Shown here: positions 33,561 through 42,876 of the stretch, piece after piece
How positions within the stretch are numbered: the stretch's first letter is position 1
How the letters are laid out: each line of letters starts with the position of its first letter
NCBI GenBank assembly: GCA_046565505.1
Contig: JBKHYJ010000076.1
Location: 42,691 to 106,690 of the forward strand
Origin: JBKHYJ01 sp046565505
GTDB taxonomy: Bacteria; Acidobacteriota; Blastocatellia; UBA7656
DNA: 64,000 nt
Direction: 5' to 3'
Notes under the pieces: generated by a model
The model's input: only the letters and a program-made list of their open reading frames with translations
Database searches by the model: none
Told to the model about the DNA's origin: nothing
Made by a program: the position numbers and the translations under genes

Positions 33561-36500
33561 TTAGAAAATGATTTTCGCCGCGACCTGAATGATGCGCGGG
33601 TCGATGGTCTGCCGCGCCCTGCCGAAATTGGTGTTCTTCACAAGCGTAAGGCTCGGCCCCGTGCCCGTCAGGCCATAGAAGGTCGTGTCCACGTCCGTGA
33701 AGTTCACGCGGTTGAAAGCGTTAAACGCTTCGGCGATCAGCTGGAGCCGCACGCCCTCGTGCAACTTGATGTCGCGGGTGACGCGGGGGTCAAAGCTGGC
33801 GAAGCCGGGCCCCGTGAACGTGTTGCGCCTGAAGCCGGGGACGCGGTCCGTGAATCGGTTGCCGTCGTTATTCAAATCGCCCCCGACCTTCGCGCTGTAG
33901 GGGCGGCCCGACTCGGCGGCGAATATCCCGCTTATGCTCCAGCCCGAAAGTACCGCGCGCGCGGCGGCGTTCTCTATGCCGCGCGCGTAATCGCCGACGT
34001 TCCATATGCCGCTAAGCACGAAGCGGTTCCTCACGTCGTTAACCGACGGTCCCCGGTCCCCCGCGATGTTGAGCGTGTTCTCGACGATCTTCGCGTCGTC
34101 GCCCGCGTTGCCCGGCACGACCGACGTAGAGTCGGGGTTGTCGTCGGTCGCGCGCGAGAGCGTGTAGGCGCCCAGCAACTGGAAGCCGCGCGAGAACCGC
34201 TTGTTCACCTGAACCGTAAGCCCCTTGTATTTTGAATTCCCCGTAGCCTCGAATTGAGAGATGCGGCCGAAATTCGTGTAGCGGCGGCCCCCGAAGCGCA
34301 GGTAGGGGAATGCGGCGCCGGCGTTGTCGATGACCGTGGCCGTCACGGGCGGGAGCAGGTTGATGTCGCGTGTCCGCGATAAGTGAGTCCCTTTGACGCC
34401 AAGGTAGGTCACGTTGAGCGAAAGGTCTTTGAGCAACTGGTACTCCGTGCCGAGGCTCCACTGCTGCGTGTACGGCGAAACGTAGTCGGGGGCGAATACG
34501 TAGATGTTGGGCGGCGGCAGGGCCGCGCCGGTCGGGATCGCGGCGAAGCGATTCGGGTAGACCGGGATCGCGGAGCCCGTGAACGTCAGGTTAATCACCT
34601 GTATGCCATTCTGCGAATGCGCCGTCCCGAGCATGATCGCGGGCGTACGCCCGAAGAATAACCCGTACCCGCCGCGCACCACCAGTTTGTCTGAAGCGAG
34701 CGGGCTGTAGGCGAAGCCGAGCCGCGGCGCGATGTTGTTCTTGTCGGTCGGCACCTGGCCCGTGTCTATCCCCGCCGCCGCGAGCTGCGGGTCGGGGTTC
34801 GTTAGCGGGGGCTTCTCCATCTTCTGAATGTCGTAGCGCAGCCCTGCGTTGAGCGTGAGCCGCCTGGTCGCGCGCCAGTCGTCCTGCGCGAAGGCCGCGA
34901 ACTCGCGATTATTAGGGTTCGTGGTCGCGCCGCTCGTCCCCGGCCCCGCGAACGCCTGTGTGAATTGCGCGGGCCTGCGGTTGGCGAAGTCCGCCAGCGA
35001 GTTGAAACGGTATGACCCTCCGAAAAATCCCGGGAAGAAGTTGAGGATGTTTTCGACGTTTACGTCGACGCCCGTCTTCAGCGCGTGCTTCCCCATAGAG
35101 TAGCTAATGTTGTCGATGTACTGGTATCGCTTGAGCGTCGTTTCGCGGGGGCTGAAGTTGTTGCGCCCGAGCGAGACGACCGCGACGCCGCCTTGAAATA
35201 TGTTCAGCTCCGGCTCGTCGGAGTTCGCCGTCCCCGGCTCGCGGTCGCGGCCGTAATTGAATCTGGCTTCGTTGAGCAGGCGCGGCGTGACGATGGATGA
35301 GAAAGATAGGGTCACGGTGTCGGTCTTCACGAGCGAGTTGCCGGAGTGCTCGAAGGCCGAAGTGGTCGCGGGGGTCCCCGCCGGGGCGGAGTTTTCGAGC
35401 GAGCCGCCGGTGAATTGCTGGTGATTGTACCTGCCCGAAAGCCTGTGCGCGTCCGCCAACTGCCAATCGACTTTCGCGAGGTAAACGTTCTGGTCGAACA
35501 GGCGCGGGTATCCGCCCACGCGCGGCGCAAGCTCCGCGAGCGCCCTCTGCTGGGCGGCGAAGCCCGGGTCGGTAGAGGGCACCCTCGGGCCCTGGAGCAC
35601 AACATCGACCGGGTCGCTTCGGCGCTGGCCGTCGTAGTCGAAGAAGAAGAACAGCCTGTTCTTGACGACCGGGCCGCCCACGTTGCCGCCGAATTGATGA
35701 ACGTGCAGCGCGGGCCGCGGCCTGTTAGCCGCGTTGTTAAAGAAGGTGTTAGCGTTGAGCGATTTGTCGCGGTAGAACTCAAAGGCCGACCCGTGGAACT
35801 GGTTCGTGCCCGACTTGGTCACCACGTTGACGACCGCGCCCGCCGCGCGGCCGAATTCGGCCGAGTAGCCATTGGAGTTCACCTGGAATTCCTGCACGGC
35901 GTCTTGCGAGAACTGGTAAGGCGCGCGGCCTGAGCCCGTGCGGCCGAGCGACTGGCCGAAGAACGTGTTGTTGTTGTCGGCTCCGTCTATCTGGAGGCTG
36001 TTGAGCGTGCCGCGCTGGCCGCCGAAAGATATGTCGCCGGTGCGAACGTCGCGCGTGACGCCCGGCGTGAGCAGGACGAAGTCAATGAAGTTGCGCCCGT
36101 TAGTAGGAAGGTTCGCCACGGCGCGGTCGTTTACGATGGAAGAGACTTGCGTGCGCGTGGTCTCGACGATTGGCGCTTCCGAAGTGATGTTGACCGTCTC
36201 CGAAGCCCCGGCCGCGCCCACCTCTACATCGAGCGTGACCTTCTGTCCGACCTGTACCTTGACCGACGCGCGCTTGAGCGTCGCGAACCCCTGTTTCTCA
36301 ATTGTCACGTCGTAATCGCCGACGGGGAGCGACAGCAGGCGGTATAACCCTTCGGCGTTGGTCAGGACTTCTCGCCGCAGTCCGGTCCGCAGGCTGGTGG
36401 CCGTGACCTTGGCGTCGGGCACGACCGCCCCGGTCGCGTCGGTCACGGCGCCTTCGATCGACCCCGCGGTCGCCTGCGATTGCGCGGCCGCGAGCGTCGC

Positions 36501-36569
36501 GAGCTGGGCTGCGAGCATAAGCGCGGCCAGCGCCCTGCGCGCATGTTTGAGCAGTGATAGGATTTTCAA
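33561..36569 (-). CDS. TonB-dependent receptor with carboxypeptidase-regulatory N-domain (Oar-like)
   Basis: 1002-aa outer-membrane receptor. Signal peptide ~1-29 (MKILSLLKHARRALAALMLA, cleavage before QSQATAG). Residues ~34-120 are a carboxypeptidase-regulatory-like beta sandwich (GSIEGAVTDATGAVVPDAKVTATSLRTG). The plug follows (VNDRAVANLPTNGRNFIDFVLLTPGV), then a long beta-barrel (~300-1002) ending in Phe (VAAKIIF), as outer-membrane proteins do. Start is TTG36569, with AGGAGG six bases upstream; the frame opens earlier at 36671. This receptor type is greatly expanded in Acidobacteriota. Cargo unknown, possibly a plant or peptide polymer; the downstream-oriented TonB at 18 kb is not linked. 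Confidence 0.92.
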   Translation of the reverse strand: MKILSLLKHARRALAALMLAAQLATLAAAQSQATAGSIEGAVTDATGAVVPDAKVTATSLRTGLRREVLTNAEGLYRLLSLPVGDYDVTIEKQGFATLKRASVKVQVGQKVTLDVEVGAAGASETVNITSEAPIVETTRTQVSSIVNDRAVANLPTNGRNFIDFVLLTPGVTRDVRTGDISFGGQRGTLNSLQIDGADNNNTFFGQSLGRTGSGRAPYQFSQDAVQEFQVNSNGYSAEFGRAAGAVVNVVTKSGTNQFHGSAFEFYRDKSLNANTFFNNAANRPRPALHVHQFGGNVGGPVVKNRLFFFFDYDGQRRSDPVDVVLQGPRVPSTDPGFAAQQRALAELAPRVGGYPRLFDQNVYLAKVDWQLADAHRLSGRYNHQQFTGGSLENSAPAGTPATTSAFEHSGNSLVKTDTVTLSFSSIVTPRLLNEARFNYGRDREPGTANSDEPELNIFQGGVAVVSLGRNNFSPRETTLKRYQYIDNISYSMGKHALKTGVDVNVENILNFFPGFFGGSYRFNSLADFANRRPAQFTQAFAGPGTSGATTNPNNREFAAFAQDDWRATRRLTLNAGLRYDIQKMEKPPLTNPDPQLAAAGIDTGQVPTDKNNIAPRLGFAYSPLASDKLVVRGGYGLFFGRTPAIMLGTAHSQNGIQVINLTFTGSAIPVYPNRFAAIPTGAALPPPNIYVFAPDYVSPYTQQWSLGTEYQLLKDLSLNVTYLGVKGTHLSRTRDINLLPPVTATVIDNAGAAFPYLRFGGRRYTNFGRISQFEATGNSKYKGLTVQVNKRFSRGFQLLGAYTLSRATDDNPDSTSVVPGNAGDDAKIVENTLNIAGDRGPSVNDVRNRFVLSGIWNVGDYARGIENAAARAVLSGWSISGIFAAESGRPYSAKVGGDLNNDGNRFTDRVPGFRRNTFTGPGFASFDPRVTRDIKLHEGVRLQLIAEAFNAFNRVNFTDVDTTFYGLTGTGPSLTLVKNTNFGRARQTIDPRIIQVAAKIIF

Positions 36570-36865
36570 TTGGTGCCTCCTTGCTGATACATTCAAAAAC
36601 AATTCAAGGCCGACTGCCGGGAGGGCGGCATGGGCTTGCTTCAGATTCCTGAGCGGGCCTGGGAACATCATCGGCTACACCGGCAAACCAATGCTCGATC
36701 TTCTCTGACAATCAGCGCTTGCAACCTGAGCGTAGCCGCGATGCTATAAGAGCCGCGGCGGCGTGTCAAACCGAGTTTCGGGCGGGTTGATGATGGCCCG
36801 CGGCGCGGCGGCGAAGCGGGCGGCCTATGTTTTCGTTTATGCCATGTCCGCCGGTTAATTTTTCT

Positions 36866-38251
36866 TCAATACCTGCCGCTGAATGTGCCGCGCTTCAGGA
36901 ATCGGCCGTCGCCCGGCTTGCCGGCGTAGCGGCCATCCTCTATGACGACGCGGCCGCGCGAAAGGACCGTTTTGGTCACGCCCTTGATTTTCATCCCTTC
37001 GTAGGCCGAGTAATCGACGTTCATGTGGTGAGTCGCGGCGGAGATCGTCTGCTCCTCGTCCGGGTCGAATATAACTATGTCGGCGTCGCTCCCGACCGCG
37101 ATCGTCCCTTTGCGCGGGAAGAGGCCGAACAGTTTCGCGGCCGACGTGGAGGTCAGCTCGACGAAGCGGTTCAGGCTGATGCGCCCGCCGGCCACGCCGC
37201 CGTTGTAGATCAGGCTCATGCGGTGCTCGACGCCGGGCCCCCCGTTCGGGATCTTCGTGAAGTCGTCGCGCCCAAGCTCTTTCTGCTCCTTGAAACAGAA
37301 CGGGCAGTGGTCGGTCGAGATGACTTGCAGGTCGTTGCCCGCCAGGCCCTGCCACAGCTTATCCTGATTCCACTTCTCGCGCAGCGGCGGCGTCATCACG
37401 TACTTCGCGCCCTCGAACCCCTCCTGCTCGTAGAGGCTGTAATCGAGAAACAGGTACTGCGGGCAGGTCTCGGCGTAGGCGGGCAGCCCCGCGTCGCGCG
37501 CCCTGCGGACTTCTTCGAGCGCGTCGGCGCAACTGAGGTGTACGATGTAGACGGGCGCGCCGGCCATCTCGGCAATCGCTATGGCGCGGTGCACGCCCTC
37601 GGCCTCGGCCTTCGTGGGCCGCGTGAGCGCATGGTATTTCGGCGCGGTCTTCCCCTCGGCGAGCGCGTGTTTGATTATCTCGTTGATGACGATTCCGTTC
37701 TCCGCATGCATGCAGATGAGGCCGCCCGCGTCGCCCGCGTTCCTCATGGCGCGAAAGATCGTCGCGTCGTCCACCAGGAACACTCCAGGGTAGGCCATGA
37801 AGAGCTTGAAACTCATCACGCCTTCGCCGATGAGCCGGCGCATCTCGGGCACGCGCTCGTCTGGCAGGTCGGTGGTGATCAGGTGGAACCCGTAATCAAT
37901 GGCCGGCTTGCCCTCGGCCTTCCTGTGCCAGTTGTCGAGGGCCTGAGTCAAAGACTCGCCGTGGTATTGGACCGCGAAGTCTATGATGGTCGTCGTCCCG
38001 CCATGCGCGGCCGCGACGGTGCCCGTGTGAAAATCGTCCGAGGATGAAGTCCCGCCGAATGGCAATTCCATGTGCGTGTGCGGGTCTATGCCGCCGGGTA
38101 TCACGAGCTTGCCCCCCGCGTCGATGCGCAGGTCGGCTTCCATGTCGAGCGAGCGCCCTATGACGGACACCTTCTCGTCTTCGATCAGGATGTCCGCCGT
38201 GTAGTTATCGACCGCGGTAACGACGTGGCCGTTTTTGATTAGAGTCTTCAT
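36866..38251 (-). CDS. Dihydropyrimidinase / D-hydantoinase
   Basis: 461-aa cyclic amidohydrolase that opens dihydrouracil, dihydrothymine or hydantoins. The binuclear zinc site is complete: His58 and His60 (IDPHTHMELPFGG), carboxylated Lys149 (GVMSFKLFMAYPG), His182 (MHAENG), His238 (VHLSC) and the Asp in ISTDHCPF. GGTTTIIDFA and the CPFCFK region are typical of dihydropyrimidinases. It is the last gene of a three-gene minus-strand series with a class III aminotransferase and an aldehyde dehydrogenase, matching the later steps of reductive pyrimidine breakdown. Start ATG38251 (GAGTG upstream); GTG38260 is an alternative. Confidence 0.93.
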   Translation of the reverse strand: MKTLIKNGHVVTAVDNYTADILIEDEKVSVIGRSLDMEADLRIDAGGKLVIPGGIDPHTHMELPFGGTSSSDDFHTGTVAAAHGGTTTIIDFAVQYHGESLTQALDNWHRKAEGKPAIDYGFHLITTDLPDERVPEMRRLIGEGVMSFKLFMAYPGVFLVDDATIFRAMRNAGDAGGLICMHAENGIVINEIIKHALAEGKTAPKYHALTRPTKAEAEGVHRAIAIAEMAGAPVYIVHLSCADALEEVRRARDAGLPAYAETCPQYLFLDYSLYEQEGFEGAKYVMTPPLREKWNQDKLWQGLAGNDLQVISTDHCPFCFKEQKELGRDDFTKIPNGGPGVEHRMSLIYNGGVAGGRISLNRFVELTSTSAAKLFGLFPRKGTIAVGSDADIVIFDPDEEQTISAATHHMNVDYSAYEGMKIKGVTKTVLSRGRVVIEDGRYAGKPGDGRFLKRGTFSGRY

Positions 38252-38398
38252 ATTAATCACTCAGGGGTTTGCCGCGGGGGCTGGCGCGTGACGCAGGCGG
38301 AGGGGATTAAGGGGAGTGGGAGGCGGGGCCGTGACGAACCCGTGCGGCCCCGGTCATGTCTCCCCGCGCTGTGCGCCGGCCTCCGTGGCTACGGTGTT

Positions 38399-39712
38399 TT
38401 AATTGAGAGACGCGAACGCGCCGTCCAGGGCCGCGATCAGCCCATCTATGTCGGACTTTGAGGCGATGAGCGGCGGCCCTAAGCGAATGACGTTGCCATA
38501 CAGCCCGCCCTTACCTATCAGCACGCCCCGCTTGCGTGTCTCTTCAAAGACCCGCAACACGGATTGCGGGTCGGGCTGCTTGGTCTGTCGGTCCTTGACG
38601 CACTCTATGCCTTGCATCAACCCCATGCCGCGCACGTCGCCTATCACGGGGTACTTGTCTTTCAGCTCTTCTAGCCTGGCGCGAAGGTAATCGCCCACGA
38701 CGCGGGCGTTGCGCGGCAGGTCGTTTTCTTCGATCACGCGGATGGTCGCGAGCGCCGCGGCCGACGTTACGGGGTTGCCGCCGAACGTGGAGAACGTGAG
38801 GCCCGGGTATTTGTCTGCGACCTCAGCGATGGCGGTCGTGCAGCCGATAGGCGAGCCGTTAGCCATGCCCTTGGCGAAAGTCATCACCTCCGGCTGGACC
38901 TCCCAGTGCTCTATGCCGCACCACACGTCGCCCGTGCGGCCCCAGCCCGTCTGCACTTCGTCGCAAATGAAGATGCCGCCATAGCGGCGGATGATCTCCG
39001 TCACGACTTTGAAATAATCCTTGGGGGGGGTGATGAACCCGCCGACCCCCATGATCGGCTCGGCGATGAAGGCGGCGACCTGGCCCGAGGTCGAGGTCTG
39101 TATGAGCTCTTCAACGTCGCGCGCGCATTCCAGCGCGCATGACTCGGGCTTGAGGTTGAGCGGGCAGCGGTAGCAATAGGGCGCGTGCGCGTGCACGATG
39201 CCCGGCATGAAAGTCCCGCCCATCTTCCAGGTGGAATGGCCGGTCGCGGCCATGTTCATTACGGACCGGCCATGATAGGCGTGGCGCAAGGCTATGATCT
39301 CGCTCCGGCCCGTGTATATGCGCGCGAGCACCATCGCCGTCTCGTCGGCTTCGGTCCCGCTGTTGGTGAAGAAACTCTTCTTCAAATCGCCCGGCGTGAT
39401 CTCCGCCATCTTTGCGGCCAGCTCCACCTGCGGGCGGTTGACGTAAAGCGTTGACGTGTGGGCGACCCGCGCGACCTGCTCGCTCACGGCCTCGACGACC
39501 TCCGGCCGCGCGTGTCCGACCGAAGTGGTGAGCACGCCCCCGAAGCAGTCGAGGTAGCGGTTCCCGTCGGAGTCCCAGATGTACATGCCCTCGCCGCGCT
39601 CTAGCGAGATCGGCTCGCTGTAGTAAGGGACGGCGCACGGCCATACGAACTCTTTTTGCTTCGATATGAGATCGGCGGTTGAAGATTTATCCGTCACGTT
39701 CGGAGCGGTCAT
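38399..39712 (-). CDS. Class III (omega) aminotransferase
   Basis: PLP enzyme of the AGXT2 / beta-alanine / 4-aminobutyrate transaminase group, 437 aa. Seen: GNRYLDCFGGVLTTSVGHA, FFTNSGTEADETAM (PLP phosphate site), the Cys-rich APYCYRCPLNLKPESCALEC insert typical of this subgroup, ICDEVQTGWGRTG (PLP ring Asp, ~251) and TFAKGMANGSPIG with the Schiff-base Lys at ~281. ATG39712 is chosen because AGGGAGG lies six bases ahead. In context it would convert beta-alanine or 3-aminoisobutyrate from pyrimidine breakdown to the semialdehyde that the neighbouring dehydrogenase oxidises. Confidence 0.93.
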   Translation of the reverse strand: MTAPNVTDKSSTADLISKQKEFVWPCAVPYYSEPISLERGEGMYIWDSDGNRYLDCFGGVLTTSVGHARPEVVEAVSEQVARVAHTSTLYVNRPQVELAAKMAEITPGDLKKSFFTNSGTEADETAMVLARIYTGRSEIIALRHAYHGRSVMNMAATGHSTWKMGGTFMPGIVHAHAPYCYRCPLNLKPESCALECARDVEELIQTSTSGQVAAFIAEPIMGVGGFITPPKDYFKVVTEIIRRYGGIFICDEVQTGWGRTGDVWCGIEHWEVQPEVMTFAKGMANGSPIGCTTAIAEVADKYPGLTFSTFGGNPVTSAAALATIRVIEENDLPRNARVVGDYLRARLEELKDKYPVIGDVRGMGLMQGIECVKDRQTKQPDPQSVLRVFEETRKRGVLIGKGGLYGNVIRLGPPLIASKSDIDGLIAALDGAFASLN

Positions 39713-39824
39713 CATGTCCTCCCTGTGCATGTGATAGGGGACAGGTTACAGCTAACAGGGCGCTCATACAAGCAGAAAGGCCCCGAGAATTTGCCGCGTA
39801 AAGGCCGCGGGCCGCCGCGGCCCG

Positions 39825-41291
39825 TCACCGATAATTTATATAAACGACCTTTGTTTCGGTGTAAAAGCTGAGCACTTCGTCCCCGACTTCGCGCCCGCCA
39901 TAGCCTGATTCCTTGATGCCGCCGAAAGGCGCATGCGAGTACCCGCCCACGCCCGGGCGGTTCACATGGATGATGCCCGCCTCGGCCGCCGCGGCGAATT
40001 TGAAGATGCGCGAAACGTCCCGCGTGAAGATGGAGGCGGTAAGCCCGTACCGCACGGAGTTCGCGACGCGGACTGCTTCGTCAATGTCGCGCGCGCGGAT
40101 CACTGAAAGCACGGGGCCGAATATCTCTTCGCGCGCTATTTCCATGCCGGGCTCCGCCTCGATCACAGTGGGCTGGAAGAAGAACCCGCGCTCGCAATCG
40201 CCGTCTTTGATCCTGCCGCCGCCTGTGCAAAAGCGCGCACGCTCCGCGCGGCCCGACTCGACGTAATGAGCCGTCCCGCTCAAGGCGCGCGAATCTACGA
40301 GCGGCCCCATTTCGGCTCCGGGAGCCATCCCCGGGGCGACACGGATGGAGGCGGCGCGCTCGACGACGCGGCCCAGGAACTCGTCGTAGACATTCCCGAC
40401 TACGATCGCGCGGCTCGTCGCCGTGCACCGCTGGCCGGTTGAGCCGAACGCGCCCGCTATCACCCCGTTGATTGCTTGATCGAGGTCCGCGTCTTCGAGG
40501 ACTATCTGCGGGTTCTTGCCCCCCAGCTCAAGCTGCAATTTGAGCAGGCGTTCCGACGCGGCGCGGGCGATCATCTTCCCGACTTTGGTCGAGCCCGTGA
40601 AGGATACTCCGCGCACCGCTTCATTAGAGACAAGCTCTATGCCCGGCTCGCTGTCGCCATGAACGAGGTTCACAACCCCCGCCGGCAGTCCCACCTCTTC
40701 GAGCCCGCGCACCAGCATAGTGGCGGTCATCGGGGTGAGGGGCGAGGGCTTGAGCACGCACGTGTTGCCGGCGACGAGCGCGGGCGCGAGCTTCCACACG
40801 GGGATAGCCACGGGAAAATTCCACGGGCTGATGAGGCCTACCACGCCGAGCGGATGCGGGTTAGAGTAGCAGAAAACATTCTCCTCCTCCGCCGGGAATA
40901 CGCGCCCTTCGAGCCTTCTCCCCATGCCGGCCGTGAACTCAAGTATGTCCAGCGAACGGCGCACTTCGCCCGCGGATTCGGCGAGCGTCTTCCCCTCCTC
41001 GCGTGTGAGCATGCGCGCAAGCTCGTCTTTGTGAGCGTCTACCCACGCGAGCCAATCGAAAAGCAGGCGGCCGCGACGCGGGCCGCCCCACCCGCCCCAG
41101 GTTTCGGCGGCTCGGGCGGCCGCTTCTACCGCCCTGCGAGCGTCCTCCCGCGACGAATCAGGCGCGCGCCCCACGAGCACAGAGCTGTCAGCCGGGTCAT
41201 ACCGATCAGCCCATTTATCTGATAATGGCGGCTCCCACCGCCCGCCCACATAATTCAAAACAGTCTGCCCAACCTCTGGAATACCATTCAT
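39825..41291 (-). CDS. Aldehyde dehydrogenase (NAD(P)+-dependent)
   Basis: 488-aa aldehyde dehydrogenase. Catalytic Cys289 (FGSTGQRCTATSR), general base Glu255 (LQLELGGKNPQ), Asn158 (SPWNFPVAIP) and FTGSTKVG are all present. Sequence resembles the general succinate-/2,5-dioxovalerate-semialdehyde type rather than the CoA-acylating MMSDH. First gene of the operon with the aminotransferase and dihydropyrimidinase, so malonate-semialdehyde or a related semialdehyde is a reasonable substrate by context. GGAG is close to ATG41291. Confidence 0.93.
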   Translation of the reverse strand: MNGIPEVGQTVLNYVGGRWEPPLSDKWADRYDPADSSVLVGRAPDSSREDARRAVEAAARAAETWGGWGGPRRGRLLFDWLAWVDAHKDELARMLTREEGKTLAESAGEVRRSLDILEFTAGMGRRLEGRVFPAEEENVFCYSNPHPLGVVGLISPWNFPVAIPVWKLAPALVAGNTCVLKPSPLTPMTATMLVRGLEEVGLPAGVVNLVHGDSEPGIELVSNEAVRGVSFTGSTKVGKMIARAASERLLKLQLELGGKNPQIVLEDADLDQAINGVIAGAFGSTGQRCTATSRAIVVGNVYDEFLGRVVERAASIRVAPGMAPGAEMGPLVDSRALSGTAHYVESGRAERARFCTGGGRIKDGDCERGFFFQPTVIEAEPGMEIAREEIFGPVLSVIRARDIDEAVRVANSVRYGLTASIFTRDVSRIFKFAAAAEAGIIHVNRPGVGGYSHAPFGGIKESGYGGREVGDEVLSFYTETKVVYINYR

Positions 41292-41327
41292 AATCTCCGA
41301 GACTCCTTGCGCGGGTGAGATGAAGGC

Positions 41328-41333
41328 ATTATA
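41328..41333 (-). promoter_or_regulatory. Possible -10 box of the aldehyde dehydrogenase operon
   Basis: Perfect TATAAT on the minus strand, 37 bases before the dehydrogenase start codon. No clear -35 lies at the right distance. Confidence 0.35.
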
Positions 41334-41441
41334 CGCGCAATCACCTCCATTCGCATTCCGTAGCGCAAGCCCGCTGATCGCCCGGCCAACCCGGTGCGCG
41401 CCATGACTTTGAGCCTGACGCCATCAAGAGAATACTAATTA

Positions 41442-41470
41442 TTGACACGAAATAGCCACCATATTAGACT
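41442..41470 (+). promoter_or_regulatory. Sigma-70-type promoter for the riboswitch RNA
   Basis: TTGACA, 17-bp spacer, TAGACT. Transcription would begin near 41477, ~20 bases before the riboswitch aptamer. It supports transcription of the RNA on the plus strand toward the lytic transglycosylase gene. Confidence 0.6.
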
Positions 41471-41497
41471 GGCGGCGTAGTAAAGTTGTTTAACGCA

Positions 41498-41700
41498 TCA
41501 CCGATAAAGGCACACCAGGAGCGATCCTGGGTCGCAAAGCCAAGGCCTTATGATTTTGGATTTTAGATTTTGGATTAGCGGAATATTAGCAGGCCTCTGT
41601 ATTTTCATTTAACAAGGCCCAAACCTGCCGCCCATGTCATACTCGTTCAATCCAAAATCTAAAATCCAAAATTGCTAAGGATGCCTGGCCGCCGAAGTGA
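41498..41700 (+). promoter_or_regulatory. GEMM-I (cyclic-di-GMP class I) riboswitch with a repeat in its P2 loop
   Basis: Conserved core: AAAGGCACACC at 41506-41516, a 6-bp hairpin CCAGGA-GCGA-TCCTGG with a GNRA tetraloop (41515-41530), then GTCGCAAAGCC (41531-41541). This fits GEMM-I consensus (GGCA-ACC, hairpin, CGCAAAGCC) closely. The 3' half of the motif, GATGCCTGGCCGCCGAAG, appears only at 41680-41697, past a palindromic repeat at 41553-41672. Modelled pairs: GGC 41544-41546 with GCC 41683-41685, CTTA 41547-41550 with TAAG 41676-41679 (a GAU bulge between them), closing TCAC 41498-41501 with GTGA 41697-41700. Without 41551-41674 the aptamer is ~79 nt, the normal size. The base that separates c-di-GMP from cGAMP binders looks like G (c-di-GMP). 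Expected target: the lytic transglycosylase gene 150 bases on. Confidence 0.8.
41553..41672. repeat. Perfect 24-bp inverted repeat inside the riboswitch
   Basis: Left arm 41553-41576 (ATTTTGGATTTTAGATTTTG, then GATT) and right arm 41649-41672 are perfect reverse complements. The 72-nt core contains a further small hairpin (GCAGG near 41589 with CCTGC near 41634). Same family as the repeats before lepA and before the small membrane protein at 47038. Because it is palindromic, it would stack on and extend P2 of the riboswitch without breaking it. Confidence 0.85.
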
Positions 41701-41852
41701 GGTTGAAAACAGCTCCCTTCCAGCTTTCAACTCCACTTAATTACAGTCCCCCATAGAGTGAATGCGTTGCCCGGGCGGATTGAACCGTGCCGTTTGAAGT
41801 CAGTCAGACGGCCACTCTTGAACAACGAATTCGTCACGAAGTGGGAGGCGAC

Positions 41853-42683
41853 ATGAAACCATTTATTATCCCGGCACTGATCGCGGCGTCAGCATTATTT
41901 GTTGGCGACGCCCGCGCTCAGGAAACCGCCATGCCTATGAGTGTGGAAGCTGCCGCCTCTGCCAGGCCGCAGCTACAGCGCACTCCCATAATGATTGTTC
42001 ACGAAGTGGAAAAGCCCGCAGCGGACCCTAAGGCAGCGGCGACAGACCAGCGCCCGCCCGCCAGAACTGCGGCGGCCGCAAAGAGTGTGACGGGAAAAGC
42101 GGGCGTAGACAACACGCCGCCCGCGCCGATTGTTCTTCCGGCCGCGGAGCCCGGCGTTCAACCGGGCGCTAACAACATGGAAACGACCGGCAATGCTAAG
42201 TACGATGAGTTAGTCAGGCAATCGGCCGCGCGCAATGGCATAGACCCTAATCTCATCGTGGCCGTCATGCGGCAGGAGTCGGGATTCAACCCCCGCGCCC
42301 GGTCTTACAAAGGCGCCTCCGGGCTGATGCAGTTGATGCCCGCGACCGCGCGGCGGTTCGGCGTGATGAATATATATGACCCCGTAGAGAACATAGAGGG
42401 CGGCGCGAAGTACCTGCGCTTCTTGCTCGACACGTTCAACGGGGACGTTAACCTCGTGCTCGCCGGTTATAACGCGGGCGAAGGGGCGGTCATCAACTCA
42501 GGTTATCGAATCCCTCGATACAGAGAGACGCAGAATTACGTCCAGAGCATATCGGCGCGTTACGACGTGATGAAGAACAAGACCGCGCGGGCCGCGAAGA
42601 CTATTGCGGCCGCCGGGCCCGTCGCCCCGGACGCCGTCACGTTCACCGGCGGGTCCAGCACACGGCTCTCGAATAATTATTAG
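41853..42683 (+). CDS. Lytic transglycosylase (SLT domain)
   Basis: 276-aa exported murein lytic enzyme. Signal peptide 1-22 (MKPFIIPALIAASALFVGDA), a ~85-residue Pro/Ala-rich spacer, then a C-terminal SLT / goose-lysozyme-like domain (~105-250): IVAVMRQESGFNPRARSYKGASGLMQLMPATA with catalytic Glu, then NIEGGAKYLRFLLDTFNGDVNLVLAGYNAGEGAV. ATG41853 has GGGAGGCG ahead; the frame opens 22 codons earlier. It lies downstream of a GEMM-I riboswitch, so c-di-GMP probably sets its expression. An amidase gene follows in the same direction. Confidence 0.93.
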   Translation: MKPFIIPALIAASALFVGDARAQETAMPMSVEAAASARPQLQRTPIMIVHEVEKPAADPKAAATDQRPPARTAAAAKSVTGKAGVDNTPPAPIVLPAAEPGVQPGANNMETTGNAKYDELVRQSAARNGIDPNLIVAVMRQESGFNPRARSYKGASGLMQLMPATARRFGVMNIYDPVENIEGGAKYLRFLLDTFNGDVNLVLAGYNAGEGAVINSGYRIPRYRETQNYVQSISARYDVMKNKTARAAKTIAAAGPVAPDAVTFTGGSSTRLSNNY

Positions 42684-42876
42684 CAGGCGAAGAATAAGCG
42701 GCCGGCAGTAAGCGCCGCCCCCCGCTTCGGGATGAGTTCAGAAGTATAACTCCGCGCCTATTTCATCTCTTTATCCTCATCACCGCCGGCCGACCAGGGG
42801 CTCGCACGGCCGCCGCAGATTCAACTTGACTTACAGGCAGCCCCCTTATAAAACGTCCCCTGAGAATCCGGGAAAT

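Noticed and set aside
36827..38047. 406-codon plus-strand frame
   Set aside because: Antisense to the dihydropyrimidinase gene, which has a full metal site.
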